A stretch of DNA of 64,000 nt from Roseivivax halotolerans (GCF_900115815.1 NZ_FOXV01000002.1:124001-188000); one strand, 5' to 3'; counted from the stretch's first letter, positions 44,108 to 55,644 are shown. A program made the numbers and translations. Notes: a model not told the origin generated them from the letters alone.

Positions 44108-46138
44108 TCACTCCGCGGCGATCTTGGTCTCGCGACGCGCCTTGGCATTGGCGCTGAGCTCCGCCATCAGGCTCGAGGCCCGTGCGATCGGGTTGGTCAG
44201 GTAGAAATCCCGGATGGGCAGGTCGAACGCGCCCTCGCCAAGTCCGGCATCGGTCTTGTGAACCAGCCAGTCATTGCCCGGCACCGTGTCGATCTCTGCA
44301 AGATGGGGCGTGCCCTTGACCATGTCCGAGCGCAGCTCTGCGATGCTGTCGAAAGGAAGCTGCTTGCCCGCCTCGGCCGACAGCGCCCGCAGGATCGCCC
44401 AGTTCTCCTTGGCCTCGCCCGGCGCGAAACCGGCGCGGAGCGCAAGCTGCGGGCGGCCTTCGGTGTTCACGAAAAGACCCTGCTCCTCGGTGTAGGCCGC
44501 GCCCGGCAGGATCACGTCGGCACGATGCGCACCGCGATCGCCGTGGCTGCCCTGATAGATGACGAAGGGCCCCTGCTCGATGTCGATCTCGTCGGCACCG
44601 AGGTTGTAGACCACATCCGCGCCATTCATCGCAGCCGGAAGACCACCGTCCGTCACCGCGCCCAGATCGAGGGCACCGACCCGCGACGCGGCGGTGTGCA
44701 GGACCATGAACTTGGCATCCGCGCTCTCGGCAAAGGACATGAGCTCGGACAGCACAGCCTCACCGTCTTCGCCGCGAAGCGCGCCCTGACCGACGATGAC
44801 CACGAGGCGCTCGCGCTCCTTCATCGCGTCCGAGACGCCACGCTCCAGCACCTTCTTGAGCGCCGCGCGGTCGGATCCGAGGTGTTCGTATTCGTAGGTC
44901 AGCTCGACCGGCTCGCCGATCAGCGCCACATCGCCGCCCGCGGCCCATGCCTTGCGGATGCGCGCGTTGAGCACCGGGGCTTCAACCGCCGGGTTCGTGC
45001 CGACGAGGAGGACCATCTCGGCGGTATCGAGATCCTCGACCGCCGCTGTGCCCACATAGGCCGAGCGGTTGCCAGCCGGCAGCTTCGCGCCATCCGTGCG
45101 GCATTCCACCGAACCGCCGAAGCTCTCTACCAGCTCTTTGAGCGCATAGGTCGCCTCGACCGGGGCAAGATCGCCCACGAGGCCGGTAAGCTTCTTGGCA
45201 CCCTTGATCGCCGATGCCGCCTTTTCGAGGGCTTCGGGCCAGGTCGCCGGACGCAGCTTGCCGTTTTCGCGGATGAACGGCTTGTCGAGGCGCTGGCGCT
45301 TGAGACCATCCCAGACGAACCGCGTCTTGTCGGAGATCCATTCCTCGTTCGTGCCGTCATGATTCCGGGGCAGGAAGCGCATGACTTCGCGGCCTTTCGT
45401 GTCGACGCGGATCGAGGAGCCGAGCGCGTCCATAACGTCGATGCTCTCGGTCTTGGTCAGCTCCCACGGACGGGCGGTGAAGGCATAAGGGCGCGACACC
45501 AGCGCGCCCACAGGGCAAAGGTCGATGATGTTGCCCTGCAAGTTCGAATCCAGCGTCTCGCCCAGATACGCGGTAATCTCGGCATCCTCGCCGCGGCCGG
45601 TCTGGCCCATCGTGTTGATGCCAGCGACCTCGGTCGTGAACCGCACGCAGCGGGTGCAGGAGATGCAGCGCGTCATATGCGTCTCGACGAGCGGGCCGAG
45701 ATCGAGATCGTCCACCGCGCGCTTGGGCTCGCGGTAGCGCGAGAAATCGACGCCATACGCCATCGCCTGGTCTTGCAGGTCGCATTCCCCGCCCTGGTCG
45801 CAGATCGGGCAATCGAGCGGGTGGTTGATGAGCAGGAACTCCATCACCCCCTCGCGGGCCTTCTTGACCATCGGCGAGTTGGTCCGCACGACAGGCGGCT
45901 GGCCCTCGGGTCCGGGACGCAAGTCGCGGACCTGCATCGCGCAGGAGGCGGCCGGCTTCGGCGGACCGCCCACGACCTCGACAAGGCACATCCGGCAATT
46001 ACCGGCGATCGACAGCCGCTCATGGTAGCAGAAGCGCGGAATCTCCTTGCCCGCCTCTTCGCAGGCCTGGAGCAGCGTCATCGCGCCGTCCACTTCGATA
46101 TCCTTGCCGTCGATATTGATCTTGCGGAGGTCTGACAT
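44108..46138 (-). CDS. nuoG: NADH-quinone oxidoreductase subunit G
   Basis: The 676-residue subunit has the N-terminal iron-sulfur ligands: the 2Fe-2S ferredoxin set with [19 protein letters not shown], the N5 cluster loop with [17 protein letters not shown], and [10 protein letters not shown] for the 4Fe-4S cluster. A degenerate molybdopterin-oxidoreductase-like domain follows. It lacks the extra N7 cluster region that lengthens the E. coli protein and resembles the mitochondrial 75-kDa size. The ATG at 46138 is 9 bases after the DUF5333 stop. Confidence 0.97.
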   Translation of the reverse strand: MSDLRKINIDGKDIEVDGAMTLLQACEEAGKEIPRFCYHERLSIAGNCRMCLVEVVGGPPKPAASCAMQVRDLRPGPEGQPPVVRTNSPMVKKAREGVMEFLLINHPLDCPICDQGGECDLQDQAMAYGVDFSRYREPKRAVDDLDLGPLVETHMTRCISCTRCVRFTTEVAGINTMGQTGRGEDAEITAYLGETLDSNLQGNIIDLCPVGALVSRPYAFTARPWELTKTESIDVMDALGSSIRVDTKGREVMRFLPRNHDGTNEEWISDKTRFVWDGLKRQRLDKPFIRENGKLRPATWPEALEKAASAIKGAKKLTGLVGDLAPVEATYALKELVESFGGSVECRTDGAKLPAGNRSAYVGTAAVEDLDTAEMVLLVGTNPAVEAPVLNARIRKAWAAGGDVALIGEPVELTYEYEHLGSDRAALKKVLERGVSDAMKERERLVVIVGQGALRGEDGEAVLSELMSFAESADAKFMVLHTAASRVGALDLGAVTDGGLPAAMNGADVVYNLGADEIDIEQGPFVIYQGSHGDRGAHRADVILPGAAYTEEQGLFVNTEGRPQLALRAGFAPGEAKENWAILRALSAEAGKQLPFDSIAELRSDMVKGTPHLAEIDTVPGNDWLVHKTDAGLGEGAFDLPIRDFYLTNPIARASSLMAELSANAKARRETKIAAE

Positions 46139-46147
46139 CGTCTCGTC

Positions 46148-46558
46148 TCACCTTTCCCTGAGAAGGACGCCGATCTGGCTGCCCCTCGCTATTTCCTCGC
46201 GCCCGAAGGTGCAATAGTCGCCTGTGCTGGCCGGATCGAAACCGCGTTGGCGCAAAAGCGCCTCGCCGCGCCGGCGCATCCGGGCCTTTTCCTCGTCCGA
46301 GGTCACGTAATCCTCGATCTCTTCTGCGGTGTAGCCGAGGCTCTTGGCCCGGCTCTCGAGGCCCCGGATCCGGGACCAGGCATTGATCATGCGGGCGTCG
46401 ATATTGTCACAGCGCTTGCGGATCTCGTCAGCGATGCCCACCATCAGAAGCCCGTCGTCGATCTCGCGCACCTGGTTCAGCGGCGGTTTCGACTGCGCGG
46501 CGGCCCCGGTCGCCCCAAGGACCAACGCAATCGACAGGATCAGGTTCACACTCCGCAT
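46148..46558 (-). CDS. Secreted DUF5333-family protein encoded between nuoF and nuoG
   Basis: The 136-residue protein has a signal peptide (MRSVNLILSIALVLGATGAAA, then Q) and a helical, highly charged mature domain with VGIADEIRKRCDNIDARMINAW, GYTAEEIEDYVTSDEEKAR and GDYCTFGREEI. It has exactly two cysteines, a likely disulfide. It matches the DUF5333 family, which I know from Rhodobacterales and whose function is unknown. It lies 9 bases before nuoG and 126 bases after the small lipoprotein. Confidence 0.82.
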   Translation of the reverse strand: MRSVNLILSIALVLGATGAAAQSKPPLNQVREIDDGLLMVGIADEIRKRCDNIDARMINAWSRIRGLESRAKSLGYTAEEIEDYVTSDEEKARMRRRGEALLRQRGFDPASTGDYCTFGREEIARGSQIGVLLRER

Positions 46559-46684
46559 GGTCTTTCTCCTCTTGACCGGTCGCCGCGTTAGAAAAGCGGC
46601 GCTTGCGACAAGAGATGGGGCCGTCGGGCCGGGCTATCCAATATCAGACGCGGTTTCGGCGGTCTGTCGCCGCGTCAATTGCAG

Positions 46685-47017
46685 TCAACTTTCCTCGATG
46701 CAGGTGCCACGCAGGACCACGCGGTCGCCGTCGCGCGGCAAAGCCTGCGGCGGAGTGCCCTCGGGCACGGTGTAGTCGATGACGGAGGTGCCGAGGAAGC
46801 GGATGCAGTGCTGCACCGCCTCGTATTGCGCGGCAGCGGCCGCGCCCTCGATCCCCTTGGAGATCGGCCCCGCGCTCGCCACGAAATTTGCGCGGTCGCG
46901 CGCCGGTGCGCTGGCATTGGCACGGTAGAACTCACCCCCGAAGGCGACGCGGTTCTCGCCGCAGGAGGCGAGCGCCATCGCCGCGCCGGCCAGGATCACG
47001 ACAGACCGCATCCGCAT
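46685..47017 (-). CDS. Small lipoprotein encoded between nuoF and the DUF5333 gene
   Basis: From the ATG at 47017 the product is 110 residues with a lipoprotein signal (MRMRSVVILAGAAMALASC, lipobox LASC). An earlier ATG at 47044 overlaps the nuoF stop but adds residues ahead of a sound signal; the chosen start follows AAGGGG. The mature part has two further cysteines (QHCIRF, GTCIEES) and a stretch rich in Ala. The family is not recognised. Together with neighbouring genes it suggests a periplasmic component expressed with complex I. Confidence 0.75.
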   Translation of the reverse strand: MRMRSVVILAGAAMALASCGENRVAFGGEFYRANASAPARDRANFVASAGPISKGIEGAAAAAQYEAVQHCIRFLGTSVIDYTVPEGTPPQALPRDGDRVVLRGTCIEES

Positions 47018-47040
47018 CACCCCTTTTTCCGACACCACGC

Positions 47041-48342
<1,302 letters not shown>

Positions 48343-48345
48343 CGT

Positions 48346-48561
48346 TCAGTCCTTATCCTTCTGGCGGTCCCGCCAGAGCCCGTAGAGCATAAATATCGCG
48401 TATCCGAACGCGGCCAACGCGACGAGATCGCACAGCGCGCGAGTGCGCTGATCCCAGCCGAGATAGGCACCGAGCGCGGTTGCGGCGATCCAGAAGAGGC
48501 CGGTTCCGGCGATCAGGAGGGCAATCGCCCGTCCGCGCCGCGCCTGGCTGTCATCCTGCAT
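48346..48561 (-). CDS. DUF5337-family small membrane protein upstream of nuoF
   Basis: The 71-residue protein has a short basic N-terminus, two membrane segments (AIALLIAGTGLFWIAATALGAYLG split by WDQRTRAL, and LVALAAFGYAIFMLYGLW) and a charged KDKD tail. It fits DUF5337, a small family of the Rhodobacterales complex I region. It is coupled within the operon (17 bases to the HHH gene stop, 3 bases to nuoF). Function is unknown. Confidence 0.8.
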   Translation of the reverse strand: MQDDSQARRGRAIALLIAGTGLFWIAATALGAYLGWDQRTRALCDLVALAAFGYAIFMLYGLWRDRQKDKD

Positions 48562-48578
48562 CGCCGCCCCGCTTGACC

Positions 48579-49466
48579 TCAGTAGACGTCGCCCTTGTCG
48601 ACGCGCTTGGAGAACTCCGTCTCACCGCCCGACGCAAGGACTTTCGCCTGTTCGACCCAGTTGTCCCGGGTGACCCGACCTCTGAAACCGGTGAGGTTCT
48701 GGTTCACCCAGTTCACCTCGTCATCGCTCCAGCCCGCGATCTGGTCGAAATGATAGAAGCCGAGCTCGTTCAGAACCTTCTCGAGCTTCGGCCCGACACC
48801 CTTGATTTCCTTCAGGTTATCGGCGCTGCCGCCCCGTGGGCCGTCAAGCGCTTCGGGCTTTTTCTGCGGCGCGTCGGGATCGAGGCTCGCGGCTGTGCGC
48901 GCCTCGGCATCCGCGCCGGCACTCGCGCCCGTGGCTATCGCCTGCCCGCCAGACGCAGCGGTCGGCTTCTTGGTGTCCTCGTCGGCGCCGTATTTCCAGT
49001 TGCCCTTGCGATCGGAGAGCTCCTTCTGGCCCGGCAGATCCTTCGAAGGCTTTACCTTCACCCCGGCCTCGGCATCGGCGCTTGCGGGCGCGGCATGCAC
49101 GTCAGGCTGCGAGGCCGCGGCCTTTGCTCCGACGGCAGAAGCGGGTGCAGCCGGCTGATCGTTGCCCGAGGCGCCCCCTGCGGAGGACGATGCCCCTGCG
49201 CTTCCGGGCGCGACACCCGCGGTGCCCGGCGTCTTCGGGCCGTTCGCGCTGCCGAGCTTGACTTCACCTGGCCGTGTCAGCGGTGTGCAGAACATCCAGC
49301 TGAACAGGAAGCCCAATACGATGAACGCTACGCCTGCGAGGAAAATCGATCCGATCCATCCCGTGCTGCCGACGACCAGCAGCATCAGAAATGTGATGAA
49401 CCCGACGCCGGCGGCAAGCCCCCAGCACCCCGTTTGGCAAGAGATGCCGTTGCTCTGTCCACTCAT
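48579..49466 (-). CDS. Membrane-anchored protein with C-terminal helix-hairpin-helix domain, paralogous to the NuoE extension
   Basis: The 295-residue protein has a Cys-containing N-terminus, two membrane segments (about residues 15-60), a long low-complexity linker rich in Ala, Ser and Gly, and a C-terminal helix-hairpin-helix domain (207-295: [29 protein letters not shown]). That domain is nearly the same as the C-terminus of NuoE (about 55 of 77 positions identical by eye). HHH domains of this type are annotated as flap-endonuclease-like, but no nuclease residues are visible. It lies between nuoE and nuoF. Confidence 0.8.
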   Translation of the reverse strand: MSGQSNGISCQTGCWGLAAGVGFITFLMLLVVGSTGWIGSIFLAGVAFIVLGFLFSWMFCTPLTRPGEVKLGSANGPKTPGTAGVAPGSAGASSSAGGASGNDQPAAPASAVGAKAAASQPDVHAAPASADAEAGVKVKPSKDLPGQKELSDRKGNWKYGADEDTKKPTAASGGQAIATGASAGADAEARTAASLDPDAPQKKPEALDGPRGGSADNLKEIKGVGPKLEKVLNELGFYHFDQIAGWSDDEVNWVNQNLTGFRGRVTRDNWVEQAKVLASGGETEFSKRVDKGDVY

Positions 49467-49537
49467 TCTCTCACTCCCTCTCGCGTGTTTTTAGTCAGTG
49501 TGTCCCGTCGTACACCTGTTTTAACACGCGAATCTAT

Positions 49538-50662
49538 CTACGTCTCGTCATCCGACGTCAGAGCTTTCGCCTGCGAGACCCAATCATCACGGCTGACCCG
49601 GCCTTTGAAGCCCTCGAGATGGTGGTCGACCCATGCAACCTCCGCCTCGGTCCAGCCGGCGATCTGGTCGAAGTGATAAAATCCGAGCGAGTTCAGCATC
49701 TTCTCGAGCTTCGGTCCGACACCCTTGATCTTCTTGAGATCGTCGGCGCCGCCACCGCGAGGACCGGACAGCTGTTCGGGCTTTTCGCCGATGTCTTCCT
49801 CGGCCTCTTCCGCCGCCTGTGCCGGCTCGTAGCTCTTGGGGTGCGCCTTGCCCCCTGCAACCGCTTCGCGCTTGTCAACACCGGTCTCGTCGATCGGGTG
49901 ATCCGGCGCTTTTTCGACGCCGCGGGACGGCTCCGCCTCCCCGACCTCTTGGCTGAAATCGTGCCAGGGCGCTTCAAGCTCGACTTCACTTCCGTCGATC
50001 CGCTTGATCGTGTCGCCGATAGTGGTGGCCAGTTCAACCGATGCATTTTCGGGATGCCGGTCGGCCTCGTAGTCCTTGAGCGAGGTCAAACCCATCGCGG
50101 GCTCGGAGGCGTAGCGGCCGTTTTGCGGACCCGGTGTCGGCACCTTGCCGGCGAGGATCTCGTCCAGGATCTCCCCCAGACGTTCGGCGGTCAGATCCTC
50201 GTAATAATCCTTGCCGATCTGCGCCATCGGCGCGTTCGCGCAGGCGCCGAGGCACTCGACCTCCTCCCAGGAGAGCTTGCCGTCCGGAGAGGTTTCGAAG
50301 GGTTTCTGGGCAATCTTTTCCTTGCAGACCGCCACAAGATCTTCGGCGCCGCAGATCATGCACGAGGTCGTGCCGCAGATCTGGATATGCGCGACAGAGC
50401 CGACGGGCTGGAGCTGGAACATGAAGTAGAAGGTCGCGACCTCGAGCGCGCGCATATACGCCATATCGAGCATCTCGGCGATATGCTCGATCGCGGGGCG
50501 CGAGAGCCAGCCTTCCTGTTCCTGGGCCCGCCAGAGAAGCGGAATGATCGCCGAAGCCTGACGGCCCTTCGGGAACTTCGTGATCTGCGTCCGCGCCCAT
50601 GCGAGGTTGTCGGGCGTGAAGGCGAAGCTCTCGGGTTGCTCTTTATGCAGTCGTCTCAGCAT
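49538..50662 (-). CDS. nuoE: NADH-quinone oxidoreductase subunit E with C-terminal HHH extension
   Basis: The 374-residue protein is about twice the usual NuoE length. Residues 1-170 are the thioredoxin-fold subunit with the N1a 2Fe-2S ligands C96, C101, C137 and C141 ([19 protein letters not shown]). Residues 170-297 are an acidic low-complexity linker, and 298-374 form a helix-hairpin-helix domain ([22 protein letters not shown]). The chosen ATG at 50662 follows GGAAAGAA; a GTG at 50683 is less likely. The extension is shared with the downstream membrane-anchored protein, implying a common partner (inference). Confidence 0.93.
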   Translation of the reverse strand: MLRRLHKEQPESFAFTPDNLAWARTQITKFPKGRQASAIIPLLWRAQEQEGWLSRPAIEHIAEMLDMAYMRALEVATFYFMFQLQPVGSVAHIQICGTTSCMICGAEDLVAVCKEKIAQKPFETSPDGKLSWEEVECLGACANAPMAQIGKDYYEDLTAERLGEILDEILAGKVPTPGPQNGRYASEPAMGLTSLKDYEADRHPENASVELATTIGDTIKRIDGSEVELEAPWHDFSQEVGEAEPSRGVEKAPDHPIDETGVDKREAVAGGKAHPKSYEPAQAAEEAEEDIGEKPEQLSGPRGGGADDLKKIKGVGPKLEKMLNSLGFYHFDQIAGWTEAEVAWVDHHLEGFKGRVSRDDWVSQAKALTSDDET

Positions 50663-50707
50663 GGCGTTCTTTCCGTTGCGCACTCGGCGCGCATGTCAGT
50701 CTCTGGC

Positions 50708-51028
50708 TCAGGCCGTCTCTTCGTCCGCAGGTTCGGCGGCGGGCTCGGCCGGCGCGCAGCTGCCCGTCACGAGGCGCATTCCGCCATTCGACAGGCGCAC
50801 GGCCGCATCCGTTTCAACGCGGAAGGAAGCCATTTCCTGCGTCTGGGGGCGCGACAGGCCGGTCTGGATCTCGACCGCCTGGTAATCGCCCTCATCAACA
50901 AGATCGCAGCCGATCGAGGCAACAGCCCTGTCGAAGCTCGCGACATCGGCTTCGTCGGTGCCTTCGGGCGGCATCGCACAACCCGCGACCAGACCCAGCC
51001 CCAAAAGGCTCACAAAAATTCGGCGCAT
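50708..51028 (-). CDS. Small lipoprotein encoded between nuoD and nuoE
   Basis: The 106-residue protein starts with a lipoprotein signal (MRRIFVSLLGLGLVAGC, lipobox VAGC). The mature part has two further cysteines (SIGCDLV, TGSCAPA) and a C-terminal Ala/Glu/Pro-rich tail. Start at 51028 follows AGGAG; longer frames upstream are overlap with nuoD. The family is not recognised. It is the third lipoprotein in this operon. Confidence 0.75.
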   Translation of the reverse strand: MRRIFVSLLGLGLVAGCAMPPEGTDEADVASFDRAVASIGCDLVDEGDYQAVEIQTGLSRPQTQEMASFRVETDAAVRLSNGGMRLVTGSCAPAEPAAEPADEETA

Positions 51029-51065
51029 CCCCCGCACTCCTGTTTTTATTGGCGGACCGCTTCGC

Positions 51066-52289
51066 TCAGCGGTCCACTTCCCCGAACACGATATCCATCG
51101 AGCCCAGAATGGCGGCCACATCGGCCAGCTGGTGGCCCTTGGCCATGAAATCCATCGCCTGAAGGTGGGCGTAGCCGGGCGCACGGATCTTGGCCCGGTA
51201 CGGCCGGTTCGTGCCATCCGCCACCAGGTAGACGCCAAACTCGCCCTTCGGAGCCTCGACGCAGGCATACACCTCGCCTTCGGGCACGTGGAACCCTTCG
51301 GTATAGAGTTTGAAGTGATGGATGAGCGCCTCCATCGAGGTTTTCATCTCGCTCCGCTTCGGCGGTGTGACCTTGCCGCGCGCAAGGATGTCGCCCTTGT
51401 TCTCGGGCATCCGAAGCTTCTCGATGGCTTGCAGCATGATGTGGATCGACTGGCGCATCTCTTCCATGCGGACGAGATAGCGATCGTAGCAATCGCCGTT
51501 CTTGCCCACGGGAATGCGGAACTCGAACTCGTCGTAGCATTCATACGGCTGCGCCCGCCGCAGATCCCACGCCATGCCAGAGCCGCGCACCATGACGCCG
51601 GAGAAGCCCCATTCCTGCGCGTCGGCTTGCGTGATGACGCCGATATCGACGTTACGCTGCTTGAAGATGCGGTTCTCGGTCAGAAGCCCGTCGATATCGT
51701 CGAGCACCTTCGGGAACTCGCGGCACCATTCCTCCATATCCGCCAGGAGCTCGTCCGGCAGATCCTGGTGCACGCCGCCGGGACGGAAATAGCTCGCATG
51801 CAGGCGGGCCCCCGAGGCACGCTCGTAGAAGACCATGAGCTTCTCACGCTCCTCGAAGCCCCAGAGCGGCGGCGTGAGCGCGCCGACGTCCATCGCCTGC
51901 GTGGTGACGTTGAGAAGGTGGTTCAGGATCCGGCCGACTTCGCAGAAAAGCACCCGGATCAGCTGCGCGCGACGCGGCACCGGCGTGTCGGTCAGTTTCT
52001 CGATGGCGAGGCACCAGCCGTGCTCCTGGTTCATCGTGCCGACATAGTCGAGACGATCGAAATAAGGCAGGTTCTGCAGGTAGGTGCGGCTCTCCATCAG
52101 CTTCTCGGTGCCGCGATGGAGGAGGCCGATATGCGGATCGCACCGCTCCACGATCTCGCCGTCAAGCTCGAGCACGAGACGAAGCACGCCATGCGCCGCC
52201 GGGTGCTGCGGCCCGAAGTTGATATTGAAGTTGCGGATCCGCTGTTCCTGCGTCTGCGCGTCGTCGAACTGATTGGTGCCGTCCATCAT
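51066..52289 (-). CDS. nuoD: NADH-quinone oxidoreductase subunit D
   Basis: The 407-residue subunit is related to NiFe-hydrogenase large subunits and forms the quinone site with NuoB. Motifs are [21 protein letters not shown] (with the conserved His), [34 protein letters not shown] (catalytic Tyr in the FDRLDY block), and near the C-terminus [15 protein letters not shown] and [13 protein letters not shown]. The ATG pair at 52289/52286 overlaps the nuoC stop. NuoC and NuoD are separate genes, unlike in E. coli. Confidence 0.98.
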   Translation of the reverse strand: MMDGTNQFDDAQTQEQRIRNFNINFGPQHPAAHGVLRLVLELDGEIVERCDPHIGLLHRGTEKLMESRTYLQNLPYFDRLDYVGTMNQEHGWCLAIEKLTDTPVPRRAQLIRVLFCEVGRILNHLLNVTTQAMDVGALTPPLWGFEEREKLMVFYERASGARLHASYFRPGGVHQDLPDELLADMEEWCREFPKVLDDIDGLLTENRIFKQRNVDIGVITQADAQEWGFSGVMVRGSGMAWDLRRAQPYECYDEFEFRIPVGKNGDCYDRYLVRMEEMRQSIHIMLQAIEKLRMPENKGDILARGKVTPPKRSEMKTSMEALIHHFKLYTEGFHVPEGEVYACVEAPKGEFGVYLVADGTNRPYRAKIRAPGYAHLQAMDFMAKGHQLADVAAILGSMDIVFGEVDR

Positions 52290-52897
52290 TTCGCGCCCTC
52301 CTCGGCCTTCTCGTCGCCCGGCAGCACGTATTCCGCGCCTTCCCAGGGGCTCATGAAGTCGAACTGGCGATATTCCTGCACAAGGCTCACGGGCTCGTAA
52401 ATCACCCGCTTCTGCTCTTCGTCGTAGCGCACCTCGACATAGCCGGTCGTCGGGAAATCCTTGCGCAAGGGATGCCCGCGGAAGCCGTAATCGGTGAGGA
52501 TGCGGCGCAGGTCCGGGTGACCGGAGAACAGGAGGCCGAACATGTCGAACACCTCGCGCTCGAACCAGTCGGCGGACGGATGCACGGAGGTGATCGAGGG
52601 GACGATGTCCTCCTCGCGCGCCGCGACCTTGAGACGGATACGGTGGTTCTGGTGCATCGAGAGGAAGTGGTAGACCACGTCGAACCGCTTTGCGCGCTGC
52701 GGGTAATCCACTGCCGTGATGTCGATCAGGGTCGTGAACCGGCAGGTCGGCTCGTCACGCAACCACTCCACGAGACCGCGGATGTTGGCGGGCGCGACCT
52801 GCATGGTCAGCTCGCCCTGCGTGACCTCCCAGGTGACGATGCATTCGGGGCGCTTGGCCTCGATGTAACCGCCGAGTTCCTGCATTTCGCTGCTCAT
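52286..52897 (-). CDS. nuoC: NADH-quinone oxidoreductase subunit C
   Basis: The 203-residue 30-kDa-type subunit shows [75 protein letters not shown] (in part), and the end [12 protein letters not shown]-like [20 protein letters not shown]. It is a peripheral-arm scaffold without cofactors. The ATG at 52897 lies 13 bases after the nuoB stop. Confidence 0.97.
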   Translation of the reverse strand: MSSEMQELGGYIEAKRPECIVTWEVTQGELTMQVAPANIRGLVEWLRDEPTCRFTTLIDITAVDYPQRAKRFDVVYHFLSMHQNHRIRLKVAAREEDIVPSITSVHPSADWFEREVFDMFGLLFSGHPDLRRILTDYGFRGHPLRKDFPTTGYVEVRYDEEQKRVIYEPVSLVQEYRQFDFMSPWEGAEYVLPGDEKAEEGAK

Positions 52898-52910
52898 GAG
52901 CGGGTCTCCT

Positions 52911-53444
52911 TCAGCGCGTCAGCGTGCCGGTGCGCCGGATCTTCCGTTGCAGGGCCATGACCCCGTAAACGAGCGCCTCGGCGGTCGGCGGGCAGCCGGG
53001 CACGTAGATGTCCACCGGCACGACGCGGTCGCAGCCGCGCACGACGCTGTAGCTGTAATGGTAATAGCCGCCGCCATTGGCGCACGATCCCATCGAGATC
53101 ACGTAGCGCGGCTCCGGCATCTGGTCGTAGACCTTACGCAGCGCGGGGGCCATCTTGTTCGTCAGCGTGCCCGCGACGATCATCAGGTCCGACTGGCGCG
53201 GGCTGGCGCGCGGCGCGACCCCGAAGCGCTCGAGATCGTAGCGCGGCATCGAGGAATGCATCATCTCGACCGCGCAGCACGCGAGCCCGAACGTCATCCA
53301 GTGCAGCGAGCCGGTGCGCGCCCAGTTGATGATGTCCTCGGTCGAGGTCAGCAGGAAGCCCTTGTCGGTGAGTTCCCGGTTGAGGTTCTGCGTGGCCACC
53401 TCGCGGTCGGGACCGGCGGTGTTCGCGCCTGTCATCACTCCCAT
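52911..53444 (-). CDS. nuoB: NADH-quinone oxidoreductase subunit B
   Basis: The 177-residue subunit holds cluster N2, the last iron-sulfur centre before quinone: tandem cysteines in [11 protein letters not shown], then [10 protein letters not shown] and [12 protein letters not shown]. Three ATGs are possible: 53465, 53444 and 53435. I chose 53444 because AAAGGGG lies 7 bases before it; 53435 would overlap the nuoA stop as TGATG but has a poor spacing. The sequence is typical of Rhodobacteraceae. Confidence 0.95.
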   Translation of the reverse strand: MGVMTGANTAGPDREVATQNLNRELTDKGFLLTSTEDIINWARTGSLHWMTFGLACCAVEMMHSSMPRYDLERFGVAPRASPRQSDLMIVAGTLTNKMAPALRKVYDQMPEPRYVISMGSCANGGGYYHYSYSVVRGCDRVVPVDIYVPGCPPTAEALVYGVMALQRKIRRTGTLTR

Positions 53445-53800
53445 TCGAGTGCCCCTTTCTTCCATTCATAGGCAAAGCCGATGGTCAGAACTCCGAGAAA
53501 GACCATCATCGACCAGAAACCGACCATCGAGACATCCTGGAACGCGACGGCCCAGGGAAACAGGAAGGCGATTTCAAGATCGAAGATGATGAACAGGATC
53601 GAGACCAGGTAGAAGCGCACGTCGAACTTCATCCGCGCGTCATCGAAAGCGTTGAACCCGCATTCATAGGCCGACACCTTCTCGGGGTCGGGATTGCGGA
53701 CCGCCAGCACGACAGCGGCGAGGATGAGCACGAGGCCAAGCCCGATGGCAATGGCCAGGAACACGAGAATCGGGAGGTATTCCCTCAGCATCTCTTCCAC
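53435..53800 (-). CDS. nuoA: NADH-quinone oxidoreductase subunit A (GTG start)
   Basis: The 121-residue subunit has three membrane helices and the functional loop [21 protein letters not shown], including the quinone-gating Cys. It begins GTG-GAA-GAG-ATG; the GTG at 53800 is preceded by AAAGGAAAG at 7 bases, whereas the ATG at 53791 lacks a site, and [11 protein letters not shown] is the usual family start. It is the first gene of the operon; the 196 bases upstream (53801-53996) should hold the promoter but I recognise no clear box. Confidence 0.95.
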   Translation of the reverse strand: MEEMLREYLPILVFLAIAIGLGLVLILAAVVLAVRNPDPEKVSAYECGFNAFDDARMKFDVRFYLVSILFIIFDLEIAFLFPWAVAFQDVSMVGFWSMMVFLGVLTIGFAYEWKKGALEWE

Positions 53801-53996
53801 GGAGATCTTTCCTTTCCCTGTTTCTGCGCGCCGCGATCATGACAGATCAACGGGCGCACGTCATCCGGTAGCGGAGTTGGCTAGGGCTCATCTATCCCTC
53901 GCCCTTCTGGGGGTCAACGGCCCGGGTGCCCCTTACGGTCCATAGAGAGCGCCTTTTCCGGCCTCTGCGCGAAGAGGACGCAGGATCGGTCGCGCG

Positions 53997-54782
53997 TCAT
54001 TCGGCCCAGCGCGGCTTTCGCTTGTCGAAAAAGGCCGTGAGCCCCTCGCTCGCCTCCTCGGTCTCCCAACGGGTGGCGAGCGCATCGATCGCCATGTCGA
54101 CATCGTCCTGCGTCACGCGGCCTGCAAGAGCGTTGAGAAGAGCCTTGGCCTCCGCGACGGCGCCCGGCGCGCAGGTCAGGTAGGGCGCGATCTCGTCCTC
54201 GACGGCAGCGTCCAGTGCCTCCTCGTCCGCCGCGACCCTCGCCAGGAGGTTCAGCCGAACTGCCTCCTCAGCCTCGAAGATGCGCGCGTTCATGAAGACC
54301 TCGCGCGCCCGCGCCCCGCCCATCCGAGCGATCACGTAAGGCCCGATATTGGCGGGAAGCAGCCCCAGCCGCACCTCGGTGAAGCCCATCTTCACGCCGG
54401 CAACGCCGATCGCCACGTCGCACACCGAGATGAGCCCGACCCCTCCGCCGAACGCATTGCCGTGAACGCGTCCGATCAGGGGCTGTGGCAACGCGGCCAG
54501 TGCGCCCAAAGCCTCCGCGATCCGGCGGCTTTCACGCTTGCGGGTTTCTGCGTCCATCTCGCGCTGCTCGCGCATCCAGGCCAGATCACCCCCGGCCGAG
54601 AAGGTCTTGCCCTCCGCGGCCAGCACGACGACACGCACCTCGGTGTCACGCGCCAGCGCCTCGGCCACGTCCACGAGCTCGGTCATCATCTGCGCCGAAA
54701 GCGCGTTGTGCTTGTCCGCCCGCGCAAGCCAGAGCGTCGCCACGCCGCGCGCATCCGTTTCGGTCCGTATCAGATCAGCCAT
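53997..54782 (-). CDS. liuC: Enoyl-CoA hydratase/isomerase family, probable methylglutaconyl-CoA hydratase
   Basis: The 261-residue crotonase-fold enzyme has the oxyanion-hole segment FSAGGDLAWM, GNAFGGGVGLISVCDVAIG and the catalytic Glu region FTEVRLGLLPANIGPYVIARMG. Crotonase families are broad; the assignment to methylglutaconyl-CoA hydratase rests on its place in the leucine degradation operon after hydroxymethylglutaryl-CoA lyase. Its start overlaps that gene's stop by 8 bases. It is the last gene of the operon. Confidence 0.88.
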   Translation of the reverse strand: MADLIRTETDARGVATLWLARADKHNALSAQMMTELVDVAEALARDTEVRVVVLAAEGKTFSAGGDLAWMREQREMDAETRKRESRRIAEALGALAALPQPLIGRVHGNAFGGGVGLISVCDVAIGVAGVKMGFTEVRLGLLPANIGPYVIARMGGARAREVFMNARIFEAEEAVRLNLLARVAADEEALDAAVEDEIAPYLTCAPGAVAEAKALLNALAGRVTQDDVDMAIDALATRWETEEASEGLTAFFDKRKPRWAE

Positions 54783-55644
54783 GCTGCGCCCCTTCTGCCC
54801 TCAGCGATTGCGCGATGACCTCGGCCTCCTCAAGTACGGCCATGTCGAGCCCGGTCTCGTAGCCAAGCGCTTTTAGCCGCGCCGCGACCTTGCCAGTCGC
54901 CACATTGCCCTTCGCGCCGGGCGCATAGGGACAGCCGCCAAGCCCGCCGATCGCCGTGTCGAAGACCCGAAGCCCCCGTCCGAGCGCAACCTCGATATTC
55001 TCAAGAGCCCGTCCCGAGGTGTCGTGAAAATGCCCCGCAAGCTTCGGCGCGGGCATCTCCTCCAGCACCGCGCTCAGCATCGCGTCCACCGCCTCGGGTG
55101 TCCCCTGCCCGATCGTATCCCCTAGGCTGACCTCGTAGACGCCCATATCCCGAAGCGCCGCGACAACCCGCGCGGTCTCGCTCGGCGCGACCGGCCCGTC
55201 ATATGGGCATTCGACGACGCAGGAGACATAGCCTCTGACTGGCAAGCTGGCCGCGCGCGCGGCCTCGGCCACGGGCGCGAACCGCTTGAGGCTCTCTGCG
55301 ATGCTTGCGTTGATATTGGCCTTGGAAAACCCCTCCGAGGCCGAGCCAAATATCGCGACCTCGTCTGCTCCCGCCTCGAGCGCCGCCTCGAGGCCCCGCA
55401 TGTTCGGCGTCAGCGCCGCGTAAGAGATGCCCGGAGCCCGCGTGATTCCGGCCAGCACCTCCCCGGAATTTGCCATCTGCGGTACCCATTTCGGGCTCAC
55501 GAAAGAGGCCACCTCGATCCGCCGGAACCCCGCGCGGCTGAGGCAATCTATCAGTCGCACCTTGCCCGCGACCGAGATCTCACCCGGCTCGTTCTGAAGC
55601 CCGTCGCGCGGCCCCACCTCGAAAAGCTCGACCGGCCCGCTCAT
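54775..55644 (-). CDS. liuE: Hydroxymethylglutaryl-CoA lyase
   Basis: The 289-residue TIM-barrel enzyme splits HMG-CoA to acetyl-CoA and acetoacetate. It has the DRE-TIM/HMGL signature FEVGPRDGLQNE, KWVPQMANSGEVL, SCVVECPYDGPV, LGDTIGQGTP, the metal-binding HFHDTSGRALEN, and the catalytic-Cys loop GLGGCPYAPGAKGNVAT. The ATG overlaps the GST stop by 4 bases. Confidence 0.95.
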   Translation of the reverse strand: MSGPVELFEVGPRDGLQNEPGEISVAGKVRLIDCLSRAGFRRIEVASFVSPKWVPQMANSGEVLAGITRAPGISYAALTPNMRGLEAALEAGADEVAIFGSASEGFSKANINASIAESLKRFAPVAEAARAASLPVRGYVSCVVECPYDGPVAPSETARVVAALRDMGVYEVSLGDTIGQGTPEAVDAMLSAVLEEMPAPKLAGHFHDTSGRALENIEVALGRGLRVFDTAIGGLGGCPYAPGAKGNVATGKVAARLKALGYETGLDMAVLEEAEVIAQSLRAEGAQHG

